From Actimicrobium antarcticum (GTDB taxonomy: Bacteria > Pseudomonadota > Gammaproteobacteria > Burkholderiales > Burkholderiaceae_D): a stretch of 64,000 nt of DNA. A program made the translations under genes and the position numbers. The stretch covers positions 1 to 64,000 of the forward strand of contig NZ_BAAAZE010000002.1 of NCBI RefSeq assembly GCF_039536745.1, given 5' to 3'. Below are positions 34,925-43,915 of this stretch, one piece after another; the first letter of the stretch is position 1; every line of letters begins with the position of its first letter. The notes under the pieces were generated by a model, which saw nothing but the letters and a program-made list of their open reading frames with translations, did not search any database and was not told the DNA's origin.

Positions 34925-34957
34925 AAGGCGCATCGCACGATGCGCCTTTTTTATTTT
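34925..34957 (+). terminator. Strong rho-independent terminator upstream of ogt
   Basis: A perfect 11-bp stem (AAGGCGCATCG, loop CA, CGATGCGCCTT) is followed by TTTTATTTTA. It lies only ~20 bp before the ogt start, so it ends transcription from the left. Confidence 0.9.
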
Positions 34958-34969
34958 ATGCTCCGGGTT

Positions 34970-35503
34970 ATGACTTCTTCCGCCTCTCTCACTTCCCGCA
35001 ATTTTCCCGGAAATTTCCCGGTCAATTCCTTCTTCTCGGCTGTGGTTGTTTCTCCTTTTGGTGCGGTTGGCATACGCAGTGATGCCGATGTGGTGCAGGA
35101 GCTGGTCTATCTGCCGCCTTCGTTCCCGGCGCAGGCGCCCGGCAGCACAGTGGCCGAAACAGCCGCGTACCAGATCGAACGCTTTCTGGCCGATCCTGAT
35201 TTTCGCTTCGACTTGCCGCTGGCCAGCGTCGGCACGGTATTCCAGCGCAAGGTGTGGGCCGTGATTTCCGCCATTCCGCGCGGCGACATATTGACGTATG
35301 GCGAAGTCGCGCGAATCATTCAGTCGGCGCCGCGCGCAGTCGGCCAGGCCTGCGGTGCCAACTGGTTTCCATTGGCGATTCCCTGTCATCGCGTGACCGC
35401 TGCCGGCGGGCTGGGCGGGTTTTCGCATCAAGACGATGCCACCGGATTTCACCTTGGTGTCAAGCGCTGGTTGCTGGCCCACGAGGGCGTGACCGATGTC
35501 TGA
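34970..35503 (+). CDS. ogt: Methylated-DNA-protein cysteine methyltransferase
   Basis: A 177-residue suicide repair enzyme that takes alkyl groups from O6-alkylguanine. The C-terminal domain shows 'FQRKVWAVISAIPRGDILTY', 'GEVARIIQSAPRAVGQACG' and the active-site 'IPCHRVTAAGGLGGFS'. The N-terminal domain is the short Ogt-like type. Start at the ATG at 34970; an ATG at 34958 is also possible. It overlaps xerD by 8 bp. Confidence 0.93.
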   Translation: MTSSASLTSRNFPGNFPVNSFFSAVVVSPFGAVGIRSDADVVQELVYLPPSFPAQAPGSTVAETAAYQIERFLADPDFRFDLPLASVGTVFQRKVWAVISAIPRGDILTYGEVARIIQSAPRAVGQACGANWFPLAIPCHRVTAAGGLGGFSHQDDATGFHLGVKRWLLAHEGVTDV

Positions 35504-36434
35504 ACAGCCAGCTGCGAAGCCGCCCGGTCCGGCAGTGCTCAGCGCCGACAGCCGCAACCTGATCGATGCCTTTTGCGACACGCTCTGGCTGGAAGATGGC
35601 CTGGCAAAGAATTCGCTGGATGCCTACCGGCGCGACATGACCGCGTTCGCACTCTGGCTGGCACAGGCCACGCCGACAGCGCTGCTGGCGGTGACCGGTG
35701 CCGACATCAACAGCTACTTCGCTGCGCGCCATGATGCGTCCAAGGCGACCTCGGCGAATCGCCGGCTGGCGGTGCTCAAGCGCTTTTATCAGCTTGCGCT
35801 GCGCAACCAGCAGATCAGCGACGACCCGTGCCTGCGGCTGTTGTCGGCCAGGCAGCCGCCACGCTTTCCGAAGACCTTGTCGGAGGCCCATGTGGTGGCG
35901 CTGCTGCAGGCACCGGACGTCACCACGCCGCTCGGCCTGCGCGACCGCACCATGCTCGAAGTGATGTATGCCAGTGGCTTGCGGGTGACCGAACTGGTAC
36001 TGCTGAAATCGATCGAAGTCAGCCTGAACGACGGCGTGCTGCGCGTGACCGGCAAGGGCAGTAAAACCCGCCTGGTTCCGTTTGGTGAAGAAGCGCGCAG
36101 CTGGATCGAGCGTTATCTGAAGGACGCACGTGCGGCGATCCTCGATGGTCAGATGTGTGACGCCCTGTTCGTGACGGCGCGCGGCGGCCCGATGACACGC
36201 CAGATGTTCTGGATACTGGTCAGGAAATACGCCACGCTGGCCGAGATCCATGCCCCGCTGTCGCCGCACACACTGCGCCATGCCTTCGCCACCCATCTGC
36301 TCAATCACGGCGCCGACCTGCGCGTGGTGCAGTTGCTGTTGGGGCATGCCGATATCTCGACCACGCAAATTTATACCCATGTCGCGCGCGAGAGGCTGAA
36401 GGTATTGCATGCCGCGCATCATCCGCGTGGCTGA
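35496..36434 (+). CDS. xerD: Tyrosine recombinase XerD
   Basis: A 312-residue recombinase that, with XerC, resolves chromosome dimers at dif. The N-terminal SAM-like core-binding domain includes 'WLEDGLAKNSLDAYRRDMTA'. The catalytic residues are visible: Arg in 'YASGLRVTELVLLK', Lys in 'VTGKGSKTR', the His-x-x-Arg in 'SPHTLRHAFATHLLNHGADL', His in 'LLGHADISTTQIYTHV' and the nucleophile Tyr in 'QIYTHV'. It is full length and not near a mobile element, so it reads as the housekeeping recombinase. Confidence 0.94.
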   Translation: MSEQPAAKPPGPAVLSADSRNLIDAFCDTLWLEDGLAKNSLDAYRRDMTAFALWLAQATPTALLAVTGADINSYFAARHDASKATSANRRLAVLKRFYQLALRNQQISDDPCLRLLSARQPPRFPKTLSEAHVVALLQAPDVTTPLGLRDRTMLEVMYASGLRVTELVLLKSIEVSLNDGVLRVTGKGSKTRLVPFGEEARSWIERYLKDARAAILDGQMCDALFVTARGGPMTRQMFWILVRKYATLAEIHAPLSPHTLRHAFATHLLNHGADLRVVQLLLGHADISTTQIYTHVARERLKVLHAAHHPRG

Positions 36435-36603
36435 AGCCGACCTGATTCGCTGGACGTGCACAGGAATCGATATAAACGATTTCACGGCGATGGTTTCTCG
36501 GCCCGGCTTAATCCTGTATCCTGCGTCCACGGTGCCGCTAGCGACAGAACAGCGCGACTGGTGGCAAATTCCTACTATCGGTATTGCTTAAGAGGGTGAC
36601 ACA

Positions 36604-36822
36604 TTGGCAAAGACTAATTTTCAATACGAGCGTCGACAAAAAGACCTGGAAAAAAAGCGCAAGAAAGAGGAAAAGCTCAAGCGCAAGGCCGACAAGAAAG
36701 ATGAGCCGGGCGAGGGTGTCGAAGGTGCTGAAGACGTAGCCGGCGCAGAAACCGAAGCGCCCGATGATGACGATGCAGAAAACAAAGACGGTGACGCCGA
36801 ACCGGTCGCCGAGCCAAAGTAA
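36604..36822 (+). CDS. Small highly charged protein of unknown function
   Basis: A 72-residue protein with a TTG start preceded by AGAGGGTG. The first half is very basic ('MAKTNFQYERRQKDLEKKRK', then more Lys), and the second half is acidic and Ala/Glu/Asp-rich. I recall similar short basic-acidic proteins in Burkholderiales but know no function. It is probably disordered. It sits alone between xerD and a convergent gene 6 bp away. Confidence 0.65.
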   Translation: MAKTNFQYERRQKDLEKKRKKEEKLKRKADKKDEPGEGVEGAEDVAGAETEAPDDDDAENKDGDAEPVAEPK

Positions 36823-36828
36823 GCCCCG

Positions 36829-37806
36829 TCAGGACACCCCGTCCTGATCAAACAACCGCACCCGCACAACCACCTGACCATGATCCGATGCCGCCGCCAG
36901 GCGGAGTCCGACATGGTCATTGAGGTAGATCACTTCCAGCACTTCGCCGATCGCATACGGCGAACGCGGATGGAATTCTTCCGAGACAAGGACATGGTCC
37001 AGCGTCTGGTAAACACCCTCATGCAGGTAACTGAAACCGACGTCACGCGACGGATCGCGGCCTGACTGGATCCGGTAACTGTCGAACAGCCGTTCATACA
37101 ACGCACTCCTGTCGCGTCGCCCGCTGCCCATCACCAGCTGGGTCGTGACTGCGGCGGCATCATCATTGAAGTCACCCAGCACCACCAGCGGCACGCGCTG
37201 GCGCAACTGCAGGTCCGTCATCAGATACCGCAGCCCGAGCGCATCGGTGCCGCGCCGGATCAGCGAACGCAACGACGCCATGCCCAGATGATATGGATCG
37301 TCGTCGGCTTCATCGGGATTCCAGTCCGGGCGTTTCGATTTCATGTGCACCACGAATGCATGCAGGCTGCCATGGCCCGGCAAGGCCAGTTCGACCTGCA
37401 GGACGGGCCGCGTGAAGCGGGTCATTGGCAACGGGGTATCGGGCAGCACGACCGATAAATTGCGTGGCAACCGATCGTGCAGGATGGGTGGTACCAGCAG
37501 CGGCAGGCGCGATACCAGCGCGACGCTCGGTGACAGATGGCCGTCGCGCGGTTGCGGATCGCTACCGATATGGTGCGCATGGCGATAATGGCGGGTGCGC
37601 GCCAGGACGTCTTTCAGGGCATCCTGCGAAAAGATTTCCTGGAAGCCGATCACGTCCGCATCGAGCCGGTCGATTTGTTGCGCCAGCCAGCTGATCTTCG
37701 CGTCGTATTGCGCAATCGACCACGGCTCCTGACCTGCGTAAAAGCGGCTTCCCGGCAACGCGAGATTGAATACATTGAAGGTCGCGAAGCGGAGTTCATG
37801 CGGCAT
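36829..37806 (-). CDS. Endonuclease/exonuclease/phosphatase-fold protein
   Basis: A 325-residue member of the EEP superfamily (metal-dependent phosphodiesterases such as DNase I and exonuclease III). The start is the ATG at 37806 ('MPHELRFATFNVFNLALPG'); extending to 38334 would run through the divergent ybaK gene. Motifs: 'ATFNVFNL', 'DADVIGFQEIF' (metal Glu), 'VVLGDFNDDAAAV', 'YQTLDHVLVS' and 'AASDHGQV' with the catalytic His. No signal peptide is visible. The substrate is unknown. Confidence 0.9.
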   Translation of the reverse strand: MPHELRFATFNVFNLALPGSRFYAGQEPWSIAQYDAKISWLAQQIDRLDADVIGFQEIFSQDALKDVLARTRHYRHAHHIGSDPQPRDGHLSPSVALVSRLPLLVPPILHDRLPRNLSVVLPDTPLPMTRFTRPVLQVELALPGHGSLHAFVVHMKSKRPDWNPDEADDDPYHLGMASLRSLIRRGTDALGLRYLMTDLQLRQRVPLVVLGDFNDDAAAVTTQLVMGSGRRDRSALYERLFDSYRIQSGRDPSRDVGFSYLHEGVYQTLDHVLVSEEFHPRSPYAIGEVLEVIYLNDHVGLRLAAASDHGQVVVRVRLFDQDGVS

Positions 37807-37842
37807 AATCGGGCTCCCTGTGTTGAAGTGAGCGTAGCACGC

Positions 37843-38340
37843 ATGGCAAAGAAAGATCACATCTCGGAAACCCCCGCCACGGCGCTGTTGCGCAAGCGCG
37901 GCGTGGCGTTTACCGAACATCCGTACACCTATGAAGAACATGGCGGCACCAGTGTCTCGGCGCGCGAACTCGGCGTCGACGAACATGCTGTCGTCAAGAC
38001 ACTGGTGATGCAGGACGATGCCGCCAGACCGCTGATCGTGCTGATGCATGGCGACTGCAAGGTCTCGACTAAAAACCTGGCGCGCCAGATCGTCTGCAAG
38101 TCGGTCGAGCCCTGCAAACCCGACGTGGCACAGCGCCATTCCGGCTATCAGGTGGGTGGCACCTCGCCCTTCGCCACCCGTAAATCGATGCCGGTCTATG
38201 TCGAGCAGGGTATTCTGGCTCTCGAAAAAATCTACATCAACGGCGGTCGTCGCGGTTACCTGATCGGCATTGCGCCAGCGGTGCTGACCGACGTGGTCGG
38301 TGCAATTGCCGTGACGTGCGCGCTGGAAGAGCACGGCTGA
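37843..38340 (+). CDS. ybaK: Cys-tRNA(Pro)/Cys-tRNA(Cys) deacylase YbaK
   Basis: A 165-residue YbaK/EbsC-type editing enzyme that hydrolyses Cys mischarged onto tRNA-Pro. Motifs: 'TPATALLRKRGVAFTEHPY', 'VVKTLVMQDD', 'VSTKNLARQI' (catalytic-type Lys region), 'QVGGTSPFATRKSMPVYVE' and 'INGGRRGYLIGI'. The start is the ATG at 37843, divergent from the EEP gene with 36 bp between starts; the frame to 37537 is antisense and rejected. Confidence 0.93.
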   Translation: MAKKDHISETPATALLRKRGVAFTEHPYTYEEHGGTSVSARELGVDEHAVVKTLVMQDDAARPLIVLMHGDCKVSTKNLARQIVCKSVEPCKPDVAQRHSGYQVGGTSPFATRKSMPVYVEQGILALEKIYINGGRRGYLIGIAPAVLTDVVGAIAVTCALEEHG

Positions 38341-38423
38341 TGCGCGTCATCGGCATTCTGCGTAGCCATGTGACGCAATGTCCTGGCCGCGCCCGTTTTA
38401 CCTAATTCATTTCGGAATACCTC

Positions 38424-39038
38424 ATGTCACCCTTCCTGCTCACTGTGCTATCCATCATCGCGGCCTATCTGGTCGGCTCGATTTCTTTCGCTGTCGTCGT
38501 CAGCAAACTGTTCGGCCTGTCCGACCCGCGCACCTACGGATCAAAAAATCCCGGCGCGACCAATGTCCTGCGCAGCGGTAACAAGGCCGCCGCGGTGCTG
38601 ACCTTGCTTGGCGATGGTTTCAAGGGCTGGCTGGCGGTCTGGCTGGCGTACCGGTTCGGGCCGCAATACGGACTGGAAGAGGGCGCCATCGCACTGGTCG
38701 CGGTCGCGGTTTTTCTGGGACATTTGTGGCCGGTATTTTTCAGCTTCGTTGGTGGCAAGGGCGTCGCCACGGCGCTGGGCATCCTGTTGGGGATTAATCC
38801 GTGGCTGGGCCTGGGCACGCTGGTGACCTGGCTGGCGGTGGTATTTGCGTTCCGCTATTCGTCACTGGCAGCGCTGGTGGCGAGCATCTTTGCGCCGTTC
38901 TATTACGGCTTGTTGTTCGGGGTGGATGCGATGCTGCTGGCGGTGCTGGTGATGAGCGCGTTGCTGGTGTATCGGCATCGGGCGAATATTGCGAATTTGC
39001 TGAGCGGGAAGGAAGGGCGGCTGGGCGCGAAGAAGTGA
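38424..39038 (+). CDS. plsY: Glycerol-3-phosphate acyltransferase PlsY
   Basis: A 204-residue inner-membrane enzyme that transfers acyl from acyl-phosphate to glycerol-3-phosphate, the first step of phospholipid synthesis. Five hydrophobic segments and the three conserved loops are visible: 'DPRTYGSKNPGATNVLRSG', 'GHLWPVFFSFVGGKGVATAL' and a C-terminal 'YRHRANIANLLSGKEGRLG'. Length and order are standard. In betaproteobacteria plsY often lies near ybaK and tsaD, as here. Confidence 0.96.
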   Translation: MSPFLLTVLSIIAAYLVGSISFAVVVSKLFGLSDPRTYGSKNPGATNVLRSGNKAAAVLTLLGDGFKGWLAVWLAYRFGPQYGLEEGAIALVAVAVFLGHLWPVFFSFVGGKGVATALGILLGINPWLGLGTLVTWLAVVFAFRYSSLAALVASIFAPFYYGLLFGVDAMLLAVLVMSALLVYRHRANIANLLSGKEGRLGAKK

Positions 39039-39189
39039 GGGCCAGAGGTCAGCAAGGATGCCTGCGTTCACTGCCAGCAGCATGAGGTGCGCGCCAGCTT
39101 GCGCCGGGTTTGGCTGTGAAGCCTGACCTGCAGGAACGCTGGTCCACGAACCAGCTGCCGCATACCCCCAGCATCGGCCCACCCCAAGC

Positions 39190-40452
39190 TCACAACACCA
39201 TAAAACACAGCCCCGCCACCATCGTCGGCACCAGCGCCGACAAAAACAGCTGCAGCGGATTGATCGACTGCTCGTCAAAGCTATCCTGCAAAATCGAAAA
39301 CGCGGCCGGATTCGGCGCGTTGGCGATCACGGTCAGTCCACCGCCGGTGATCGCACCGGCAACCAGCGCGTATTTGGCCGTATCGCTCATGCCATCGACC
39401 AGCGAGCCCAGATACGTCAGCGCTGCATTGTCGGTAATGGCTGTCAGCCCCACCGCACCAAAAAACAGAACGGTGGCATCCAGCCCGGCCAGGATCGGTT
39501 GCAGCCACCAGGTTTGTTGTTTGCCCAGCACCACCAGGCCTGCCAGGAAAAATCCGACCAGCAATCCTTCACGCAGCATCAGCGTGTCCTGGTGCTTTTC
39601 AAAGGCTTCCGTGAAGCCCAGAAAAAACAGGAACAGCCCCAGAAAAGCCACCGGATGGTGACTGGTCAACACGACCCCGGCCAGAAACAGCACGTGCACC
39701 AGAATCATGGCGACCGGCATCGGTGCGCTGACCGGTGCGACCACCGGTACTGGCAGCGCGGCGAGTTCCTTGCGAAACAGCAGTGCCACGCCGATGGCAT
39801 TGAACACCACCGCGATGGCGGCTTTCCAGCCGAACATGCTGCTCATGAAGGCCAGATCCCAGCCCCAGGCATCGGCCACCATCAGGACCGGCGGTGCGGC
39901 GTAGGGCGTGAGGACGCCGCCTATCGAGACATTCACCAGCAGCACTGCCAGCGTCCCGTACATGAACCTGGCGGACATGCCCCGGATGTAGTAACGCTCG
40001 CGCAGCATCAGTGCGGCCAGCGTCATGGCGGCCGGTTCGGTAATGAACGAGCCGAGCAGTGGAATCAGTGCCAGGGTCAGCACATAACAGGCAAACGACG
40101 CCGGCAACGGCAGCCAGCGCGTCAGGGATTCGACCAGGCCTTGTGTCAGCACCAGGATAGGCCGGGTGCCGGCAATAACCAGGATGACGAAGACGAACAG
40201 CGGCTCGGTAAAGTTCTGTTCTTCGATGTAGGTGATGGCATCGGTCGGTCCGGCCAGTCCGGCGATGCACAACACCAGCACCATCGCCCACAGGCCGAAC
40301 ACCACCTCGACCTCGCCGAGTAAATGCCAGACTCCGGCAAAACGCGGTTGCGTATGCGCGAGATGCTGGAACCATTTGGTCGAAAAAGTGTGCAATACCG
40401 CAATGCCGAACAGCGCGGTACCGATCAGCTGGATCAGAGTGGGTGCAGTCAT
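39190..40452 (-). CDS. Putative Na+/H+ antiporter (PF07399-like)
   Basis: A 420-residue membrane protein with about eleven hydrophobic segments. It resembles the 'putative Na+/H+ antiporter' family of the ion-transporter superfamily. Conserved-looking stretches are 'EEQNFTEPLFVFVILVIAGT', 'GSFITEPAAMTLAALML', 'GGVLTPYAAPPVLMV' and 'AITDNAALTYLGSLV', followed by 'GGLTVIANAPNPAAF'. These 'TEPA', 'TPYAAPP' and 'NAPNPA' signatures suggest paired half-helices for cation binding. Its start overlaps the tsaD stop (ATGA), so it is translated with tsaD. The substrate is unproven. Confidence 0.85.
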   Translation of the reverse strand: MTAPTLIQLIGTALFGIAVLHTFSTKWFQHLAHTQPRFAGVWHLLGEVEVVFGLWAMVLVLCIAGLAGPTDAITYIEEQNFTEPLFVFVILVIAGTRPILVLTQGLVESLTRWLPLPASFACYVLTLALIPLLGSFITEPAAMTLAALMLRERYYIRGMSARFMYGTLAVLLVNVSIGGVLTPYAAPPVLMVADAWGWDLAFMSSMFGWKAAIAVVFNAIGVALLFRKELAALPVPVVAPVSAPMPVAMILVHVLFLAGVVLTSHHPVAFLGLFLFFLGFTEAFEKHQDTLMLREGLLVGFFLAGLVVLGKQQTWWLQPILAGLDATVLFFGAVGLTAITDNAALTYLGSLVDGMSDTAKYALVAGAITGGGLTVIANAPNPAAFSILQDSFDEQSINPLQLFLSALVPTMVAGLCFMVL

Positions 40453-41492
40453 GCGGCGCTTTCATTGGGTGCGGTCAGTTCGCTCAGCGGCCAGCGTGGC
40501 CGGACATTGAACGCATAATCGTGCGTGGCCAGACGCGGGTCCTGCTTCAGACGCAAGCCACCGGCAAACGCGATCATCGCGCCGTTGTCGGTACAGAATT
40601 CCAGTTCGGGGTAATAGACCCGGAAGTGTTTTTTGACGGCAGCGGCATTGAGCGCATCCCGCAGTTGCCGGTTGGCGCCAACCCCGCCGGCCACCACCAG
40701 ACGCTTCAGGCCGGTGTGCTTGAGCGCACTGAGCGACTTCGCGACCAGTACGTCCACCATCGCATCGACAAAACCGCGTGCGATGTTGGCCTTGTCCTGC
40801 TCGCAAACATTGCCGGGGTGATTCTTGACGACGGTGAGCACCGCAGTCTTGAGTCCTGAAAAACTGAAATTGAAATCCTTCGAATGCAGCATCGGCCGCG
40901 GCAGCTTGTAGGCCAATGGATCACCGAACTCGGCCATGCGTGAAATTGCCGGCCCCCCTGGATAGCCGAGTCCGAGCAATTTGGCCGACTTGTCGAAGGC
41001 TTCGCCGGCGGCGTCGTCGAGAGTTTCGCCGAGCAAGGTATAGCGCCCGACGCCATCGACCCGCATCAGCTGGGTATGGCCGCCCGAGACCAGTAGCGCA
41101 ATGAACGGAAACGCCGGCGGGTCGCTGGCCAGTAGCGGTGACAGCAGATGCCCTTCGAGATGGTGGATGCCGAGAACGGGCTTGCCCAGCGCCAGCCCGA
41201 GACCGCAGGCCACCGAGGCACCCACCAGCAGCGCACCGGCCAGGCCCGGACCCTGTGTATAGGCGATCGCATCGATCCGGTCGCGCGTGAGGGCGGCGTC
41301 GTCCAGCACTTGCTGCAGCAGCGGAATGGCGCGCCGGATATGGTCGCGCGACGCCAGTTCGGGTACCACGCCGCCGTACTGTTCATGCATGGCGACCTGG
41401 GAATACAGGGCGTGCGACAACAGGCCGGCGGACGTGTCGTACAACGCCAGCCCGGTTTCGTCGCAGGAGGATTCAACGCCAAGAACGATCAT
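40449..41492 (-). CDS. tsaD: tRNA N6-threonylcarbamoyladenosine transferase TsaD
   Basis: A 347-residue ASKHA-fold enzyme that transfers the threonylcarbamoyl group to A37 with TsaB and TsaE. The start is the ATG at 41492 ('MIVLGVESSCDETGLALY'), not the frame start at 41528. Motifs: 'GVESSCDETG', 'GIHHLEGHLLSPLLA' (metal-binding His pair), 'LLVSGGHTQLM', 'GLGYPGGPAISRMAEFG' and 'VVAGGVGANRQLRD'. It heads a two-gene unit with the antiporter. It is divergent from the sigma-54-driven nrtA. Confidence 0.97.
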   Translation of the reverse strand: MIVLGVESSCDETGLALYDTSAGLLSHALYSQVAMHEQYGGVVPELASRDHIRRAIPLLQQVLDDAALTRDRIDAIAYTQGPGLAGALLVGASVACGLGLALGKPVLGIHHLEGHLLSPLLASDPPAFPFIALLVSGGHTQLMRVDGVGRYTLLGETLDDAAGEAFDKSAKLLGLGYPGGPAISRMAEFGDPLAYKLPRPMLHSKDFNFSFSGLKTAVLTVVKNHPGNVCEQDKANIARGFVDAMVDVLVAKSLSALKHTGLKRLVVAGGVGANRQLRDALNAAAVKKHFRVYYPELEFCTDNGAMIAFAGGLRLKQDPRLATHDYAFNVRPRWPLSELTAPNESAA

Positions 41493-41642
41493 GATGAAAA
41501 TTGGGGGGAGGTTTTTAAGAAACGACATTGTAAGGGATAGACCCGTGGCAATCGTGCGAGCCCCCGGTTGGTGCGCCGCACAATCGTGATGCGTCCGTGG
41601 GCTGTTTCAGCGCAGATCCGATCGAAAAATGTCCATTTTGGC

Positions 41643-41658
41643 TGGCATACCAATTGCA
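41643..41658 (+). promoter_or_regulatory. Sigma-54 promoter of nrtABC
   Basis: TGGCATACCAATTGCA fits the -24/-12 consensus TGGCAY-N5-TTGCW exactly and lies 58 bp before the nrtA start. GTGC/GCAC dyads upstream (for example TGGTGCGCCGCAC near 41570) could be activator (NtrC) sites. This implies induction under nitrogen limitation. Confidence 0.85.
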
Positions 41659-41715
41659 ATACGTCAGTGAGGCCAGCAATGGCGATGTCTTTCTTTGTTA
41701 TTCCCCGAGGATTCC

Positions 41716-42969
41716 ATGACCAGTAAACAAGCCCCGACTCCAAGCCTGACACGCCGCACCGTACTCAAGGCCAGCGCTGCTGCCGGCATTGGCGCTTTCG
41801 GCGGACTCGCCACCCGGGGCGTCTGGGCCGCCGGTTCCGACAAGCCCGAAAAAGAGGAAGTCCGGGTCGGCTTCATTCCGCTGACTGATTGCGCCTCGGT
41901 GGTCATGGCATCGGTCCTCGGCTTCGACAAAAAATACGGCATCAAGATCGTGCCCACCAAGGAATCCTCGTGGGCCGGCGTGCGCGACAAGCTGGTCAAC
42001 GGCGAACTCGATGCCGCGCATGTCCTGTATGGCCTGATCTACGGCGTGCATCAGGGTGTCAGTGGCGCCAAGAAAGACATGGCTGTCCTGATGACCATCA
42101 ACCAGAACGGCCAGGCCATCACGCTGTCAAAAAAACTGGCAGACAAGGGCGCCGTGGACGGTCCATCGCTGGCCAAACTGATGGCGACCGACAAGCGCGA
42201 ATACACCTTTGCGCAAACCTTCCCGACCGGCACGCACGCGATGTGGCTGTACTACTGGATGGCCGCCAACGGCATCAACCCGATGAAAGACGCCAAGGTC
42301 ATCACCGTGCCGCCACCGCAAATGGTCGCCAACATGCGCGTCGGAAACATGGATGGCTTTTGCGTCGGCGAGCCCTGGGGCCATCGCGCCATCGTCGACG
42401 GCATCGGCATCACCGTAGCGACCACCCAGGACATCTGGAAAGACCATCCCGAAAAGGTACTCGGCACCACCGCCGAATGGGTCAGGAAATATCCCAACAC
42501 TGCCCGTGCGCTGACTGCCGCCGTGCTGGAAGCCAGCCGCTGGATCGATGCATCGCTGTCGAACAAGAACAAGATGGCCGAAACCATCGCCGACAAGTCG
42601 TATGTCAATACCTCGGTCGACGTGATCAACCAGCGCATTCTCGGCCGCTACCAGAATGGCCTGGGCAAGTCCTGGGATGATCCGAATTTCATGAAGTTCT
42701 TCGGTGATGGTGCGGTCAATTTTCCGTACCTGTCGGACGGCATGTGGTTCCTGACCCAGCATAAGCGCTGGGGCCTGTCGAAAACCGAACCGGACTACCT
42801 CGCTGTCGCCAAAGCCATCAACCACATCGATGTCTATAAAGACGCCGCTGCCATGGCCAAGGTCAGCGTGCCGAAAGATCCCATGCGCAGCAGCAAGCTC
42901 ATGGATGGCACGGTCTGGGATGGCAAAAACCCGCAAGCCTACGCAGCTTCATTCAAGATCAACGCCTGA
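41716..42969 (+). CDS. nrtA: Nitrate ABC transporter substrate-binding protein
   Basis: A 417-residue NrtA/NasF-type protein of the CmpA/NrtA family. The N-terminus has a Tat-type signal ('TRRTVLKASAAAGIGAFGG' ending near 'GVWA'). The binding domain shows 'RVGFIPLTDCASVVMASVLG', 'SSWAGVRDKLVNGELDAAHV' and 'PPPQMVANMRVGNMDGFCVG' followed by 'EPWG'. It captures nitrate (or nitrite) in the periplasm for NrtBC. The ATG at 41716 has CGAGG as ribosome site. It is first in nrtABC, under a sigma-54 promoter. Confidence 0.94.
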   Translation: MTSKQAPTPSLTRRTVLKASAAAGIGAFGGLATRGVWAAGSDKPEKEEVRVGFIPLTDCASVVMASVLGFDKKYGIKIVPTKESSWAGVRDKLVNGELDAAHVLYGLIYGVHQGVSGAKKDMAVLMTINQNGQAITLSKKLADKGAVDGPSLAKLMATDKREYTFAQTFPTGTHAMWLYYWMAANGINPMKDAKVITVPPPQMVANMRVGNMDGFCVGEPWGHRAIVDGIGITVATTQDIWKDHPEKVLGTTAEWVRKYPNTARALTAAVLEASRWIDASLSNKNKMAETIADKSYVNTSVDVINQRILGRYQNGLGKSWDDPNFMKFFGDGAVNFPYLSDGMWFLTQHKRWGLSKTEPDYLAVAKAINHIDVYKDAAAMAKVSVPKDPMRSSKLMDGTVWDGKNPQAYAASFKINA

Positions 42970-42980
42970 GGACAATCACC

Positions 42981-43913
42981 ATGAGTGCCGTCATCGACAC
43001 CCGGAGTCACGCGGCGCTACCGTCGCCGCATCCCGCCACCACGTCCACCGACCATGCTCCAGACGTCTCGGCCGAAAGCAAACGCCGACGTGCCGTTGGT
43101 GCCGACGTGGTGCGCAGCCCGTTGCGCAAATCCCCATTGCGGCCCTACGTGATGGCGTTATTGCCACCGCTCGTGGGAATGGCGCTGCTGATCCTGCTGT
43201 GGCAAATCATCTCGACTCGTACCAGCGGGTTTCCGTCGCCGCTGACGACGCTGCAGGAAGCGATCCGGCTGTTTTCAGATCCGTTCTATCGCAAGGGGCC
43301 GAACGACCAGGGTATCGGCTGGAACATTCTTGCCTCGCTGCAGCGTGTGGCGGTCGGTTTCGGTCTGGCTGCACTGGTGGGCATACCGCTCGGGTTTGCC
43401 ATTGGCCGCTTCAAGTTCATGGCCGGCATGTTTGGTCCGATCATCAGCCTCCTGAAACCGGTCTCGCCGCTGGCCTGGCTGCCGATTGGCCTGCTGGTGT
43501 TCAAGGCGGCCGACCCGGCCGCAATCTGGTCCATCTTCATTTGCTCGATCTGGCCGATGGTCATCAACACCGCCGTCGGCGTGCAGCGGGTGCCGCAGGA
43601 TTACATGAACGTGGCGCGCGTCCTGAATCTGTCGGAATGGAAAATCCTCACCAAGATTCTGTTCCCGTCGGTGCTGCCGTACATGCTGACGGGTGTGCGT
43701 CTGGCCATCGGCACGGCCTGGCTGGTGATCGTTGCCGCAGAAATGCTGACCGGCGGCGTCGGTATCGGTTTCTGGGTCTGGGATGAATGGAACAACCTGA
43801 ACGTGCCACACATCATCATCGCCATCGTCGTCATCGGGCTGGTCGGGTTGATCCTCGAACAGGCACTGGTGGCGCTGGCACGGGCATTTACTTACGACGA
43901 CGCGGGGACCTGA
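42981..43913 (+). CDS. nrtB: Nitrate ABC transporter permease
   Basis: A 310-residue permease of the NrtB/SsuC type with about six membrane helices after a ~50-residue cytoplasmic N-terminus. The EAA loop that docks the ATPase is visible as 'ARVLNLSEWKILTKILFPSV', followed by 'LPYMLTGVRLAIGTAWLVIV'. It starts 11 bp after nrtA and ends 2 bp before nrtC, so the three genes are one operon. Confidence 0.95.
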   Translation: MSAVIDTRSHAALPSPHPATTSTDHAPDVSAESKRRRAVGADVVRSPLRKSPLRPYVMALLPPLVGMALLILLWQIISTRTSGFPSPLTTLQEAIRLFSDPFYRKGPNDQGIGWNILASLQRVAVGFGLAALVGIPLGFAIGRFKFMAGMFGPIISLLKPVSPLAWLPIGLLVFKAADPAAIWSIFICSIWPMVINTAVGVQRVPQDYMNVARVLNLSEWKILTKILFPSVLPYMLTGVRLAIGTAWLVIVAAEMLTGGVGIGFWVWDEWNNLNVPHIIIAIVVIGLVGLILEQALVALARAFTYDDAGT

Positions 43914-43915
43914 TC

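Larger units (their letters stand above)
34601..34969 (+). other. Spacer between dctM and ogt, possible small RNA
   Basis: I see no protein gene in these ~370 bases. They hold a sigma-54-like element at 34766-34781 and a strong terminator at 34925-34957, so a transcript of about 150 nt could begin near 34793. This is speculative: the same terminator may simply end the dctPQM transcript. Confidence 0.3.

Noticed and set aside
35496..36434. Island integrase
   Set aside because: The tyrosine recombinase here is XerD by its core motifs and is surrounded by housekeeping genes. No tRNA or att-like repeat is adjacent.
37807..38334. N-terminal extension of the exonuclease/phosphatase protein
   Set aside because: It is antisense to ybaK; the family N-terminus ('RFATFNVFNL') starts right after the ATG at 37806.
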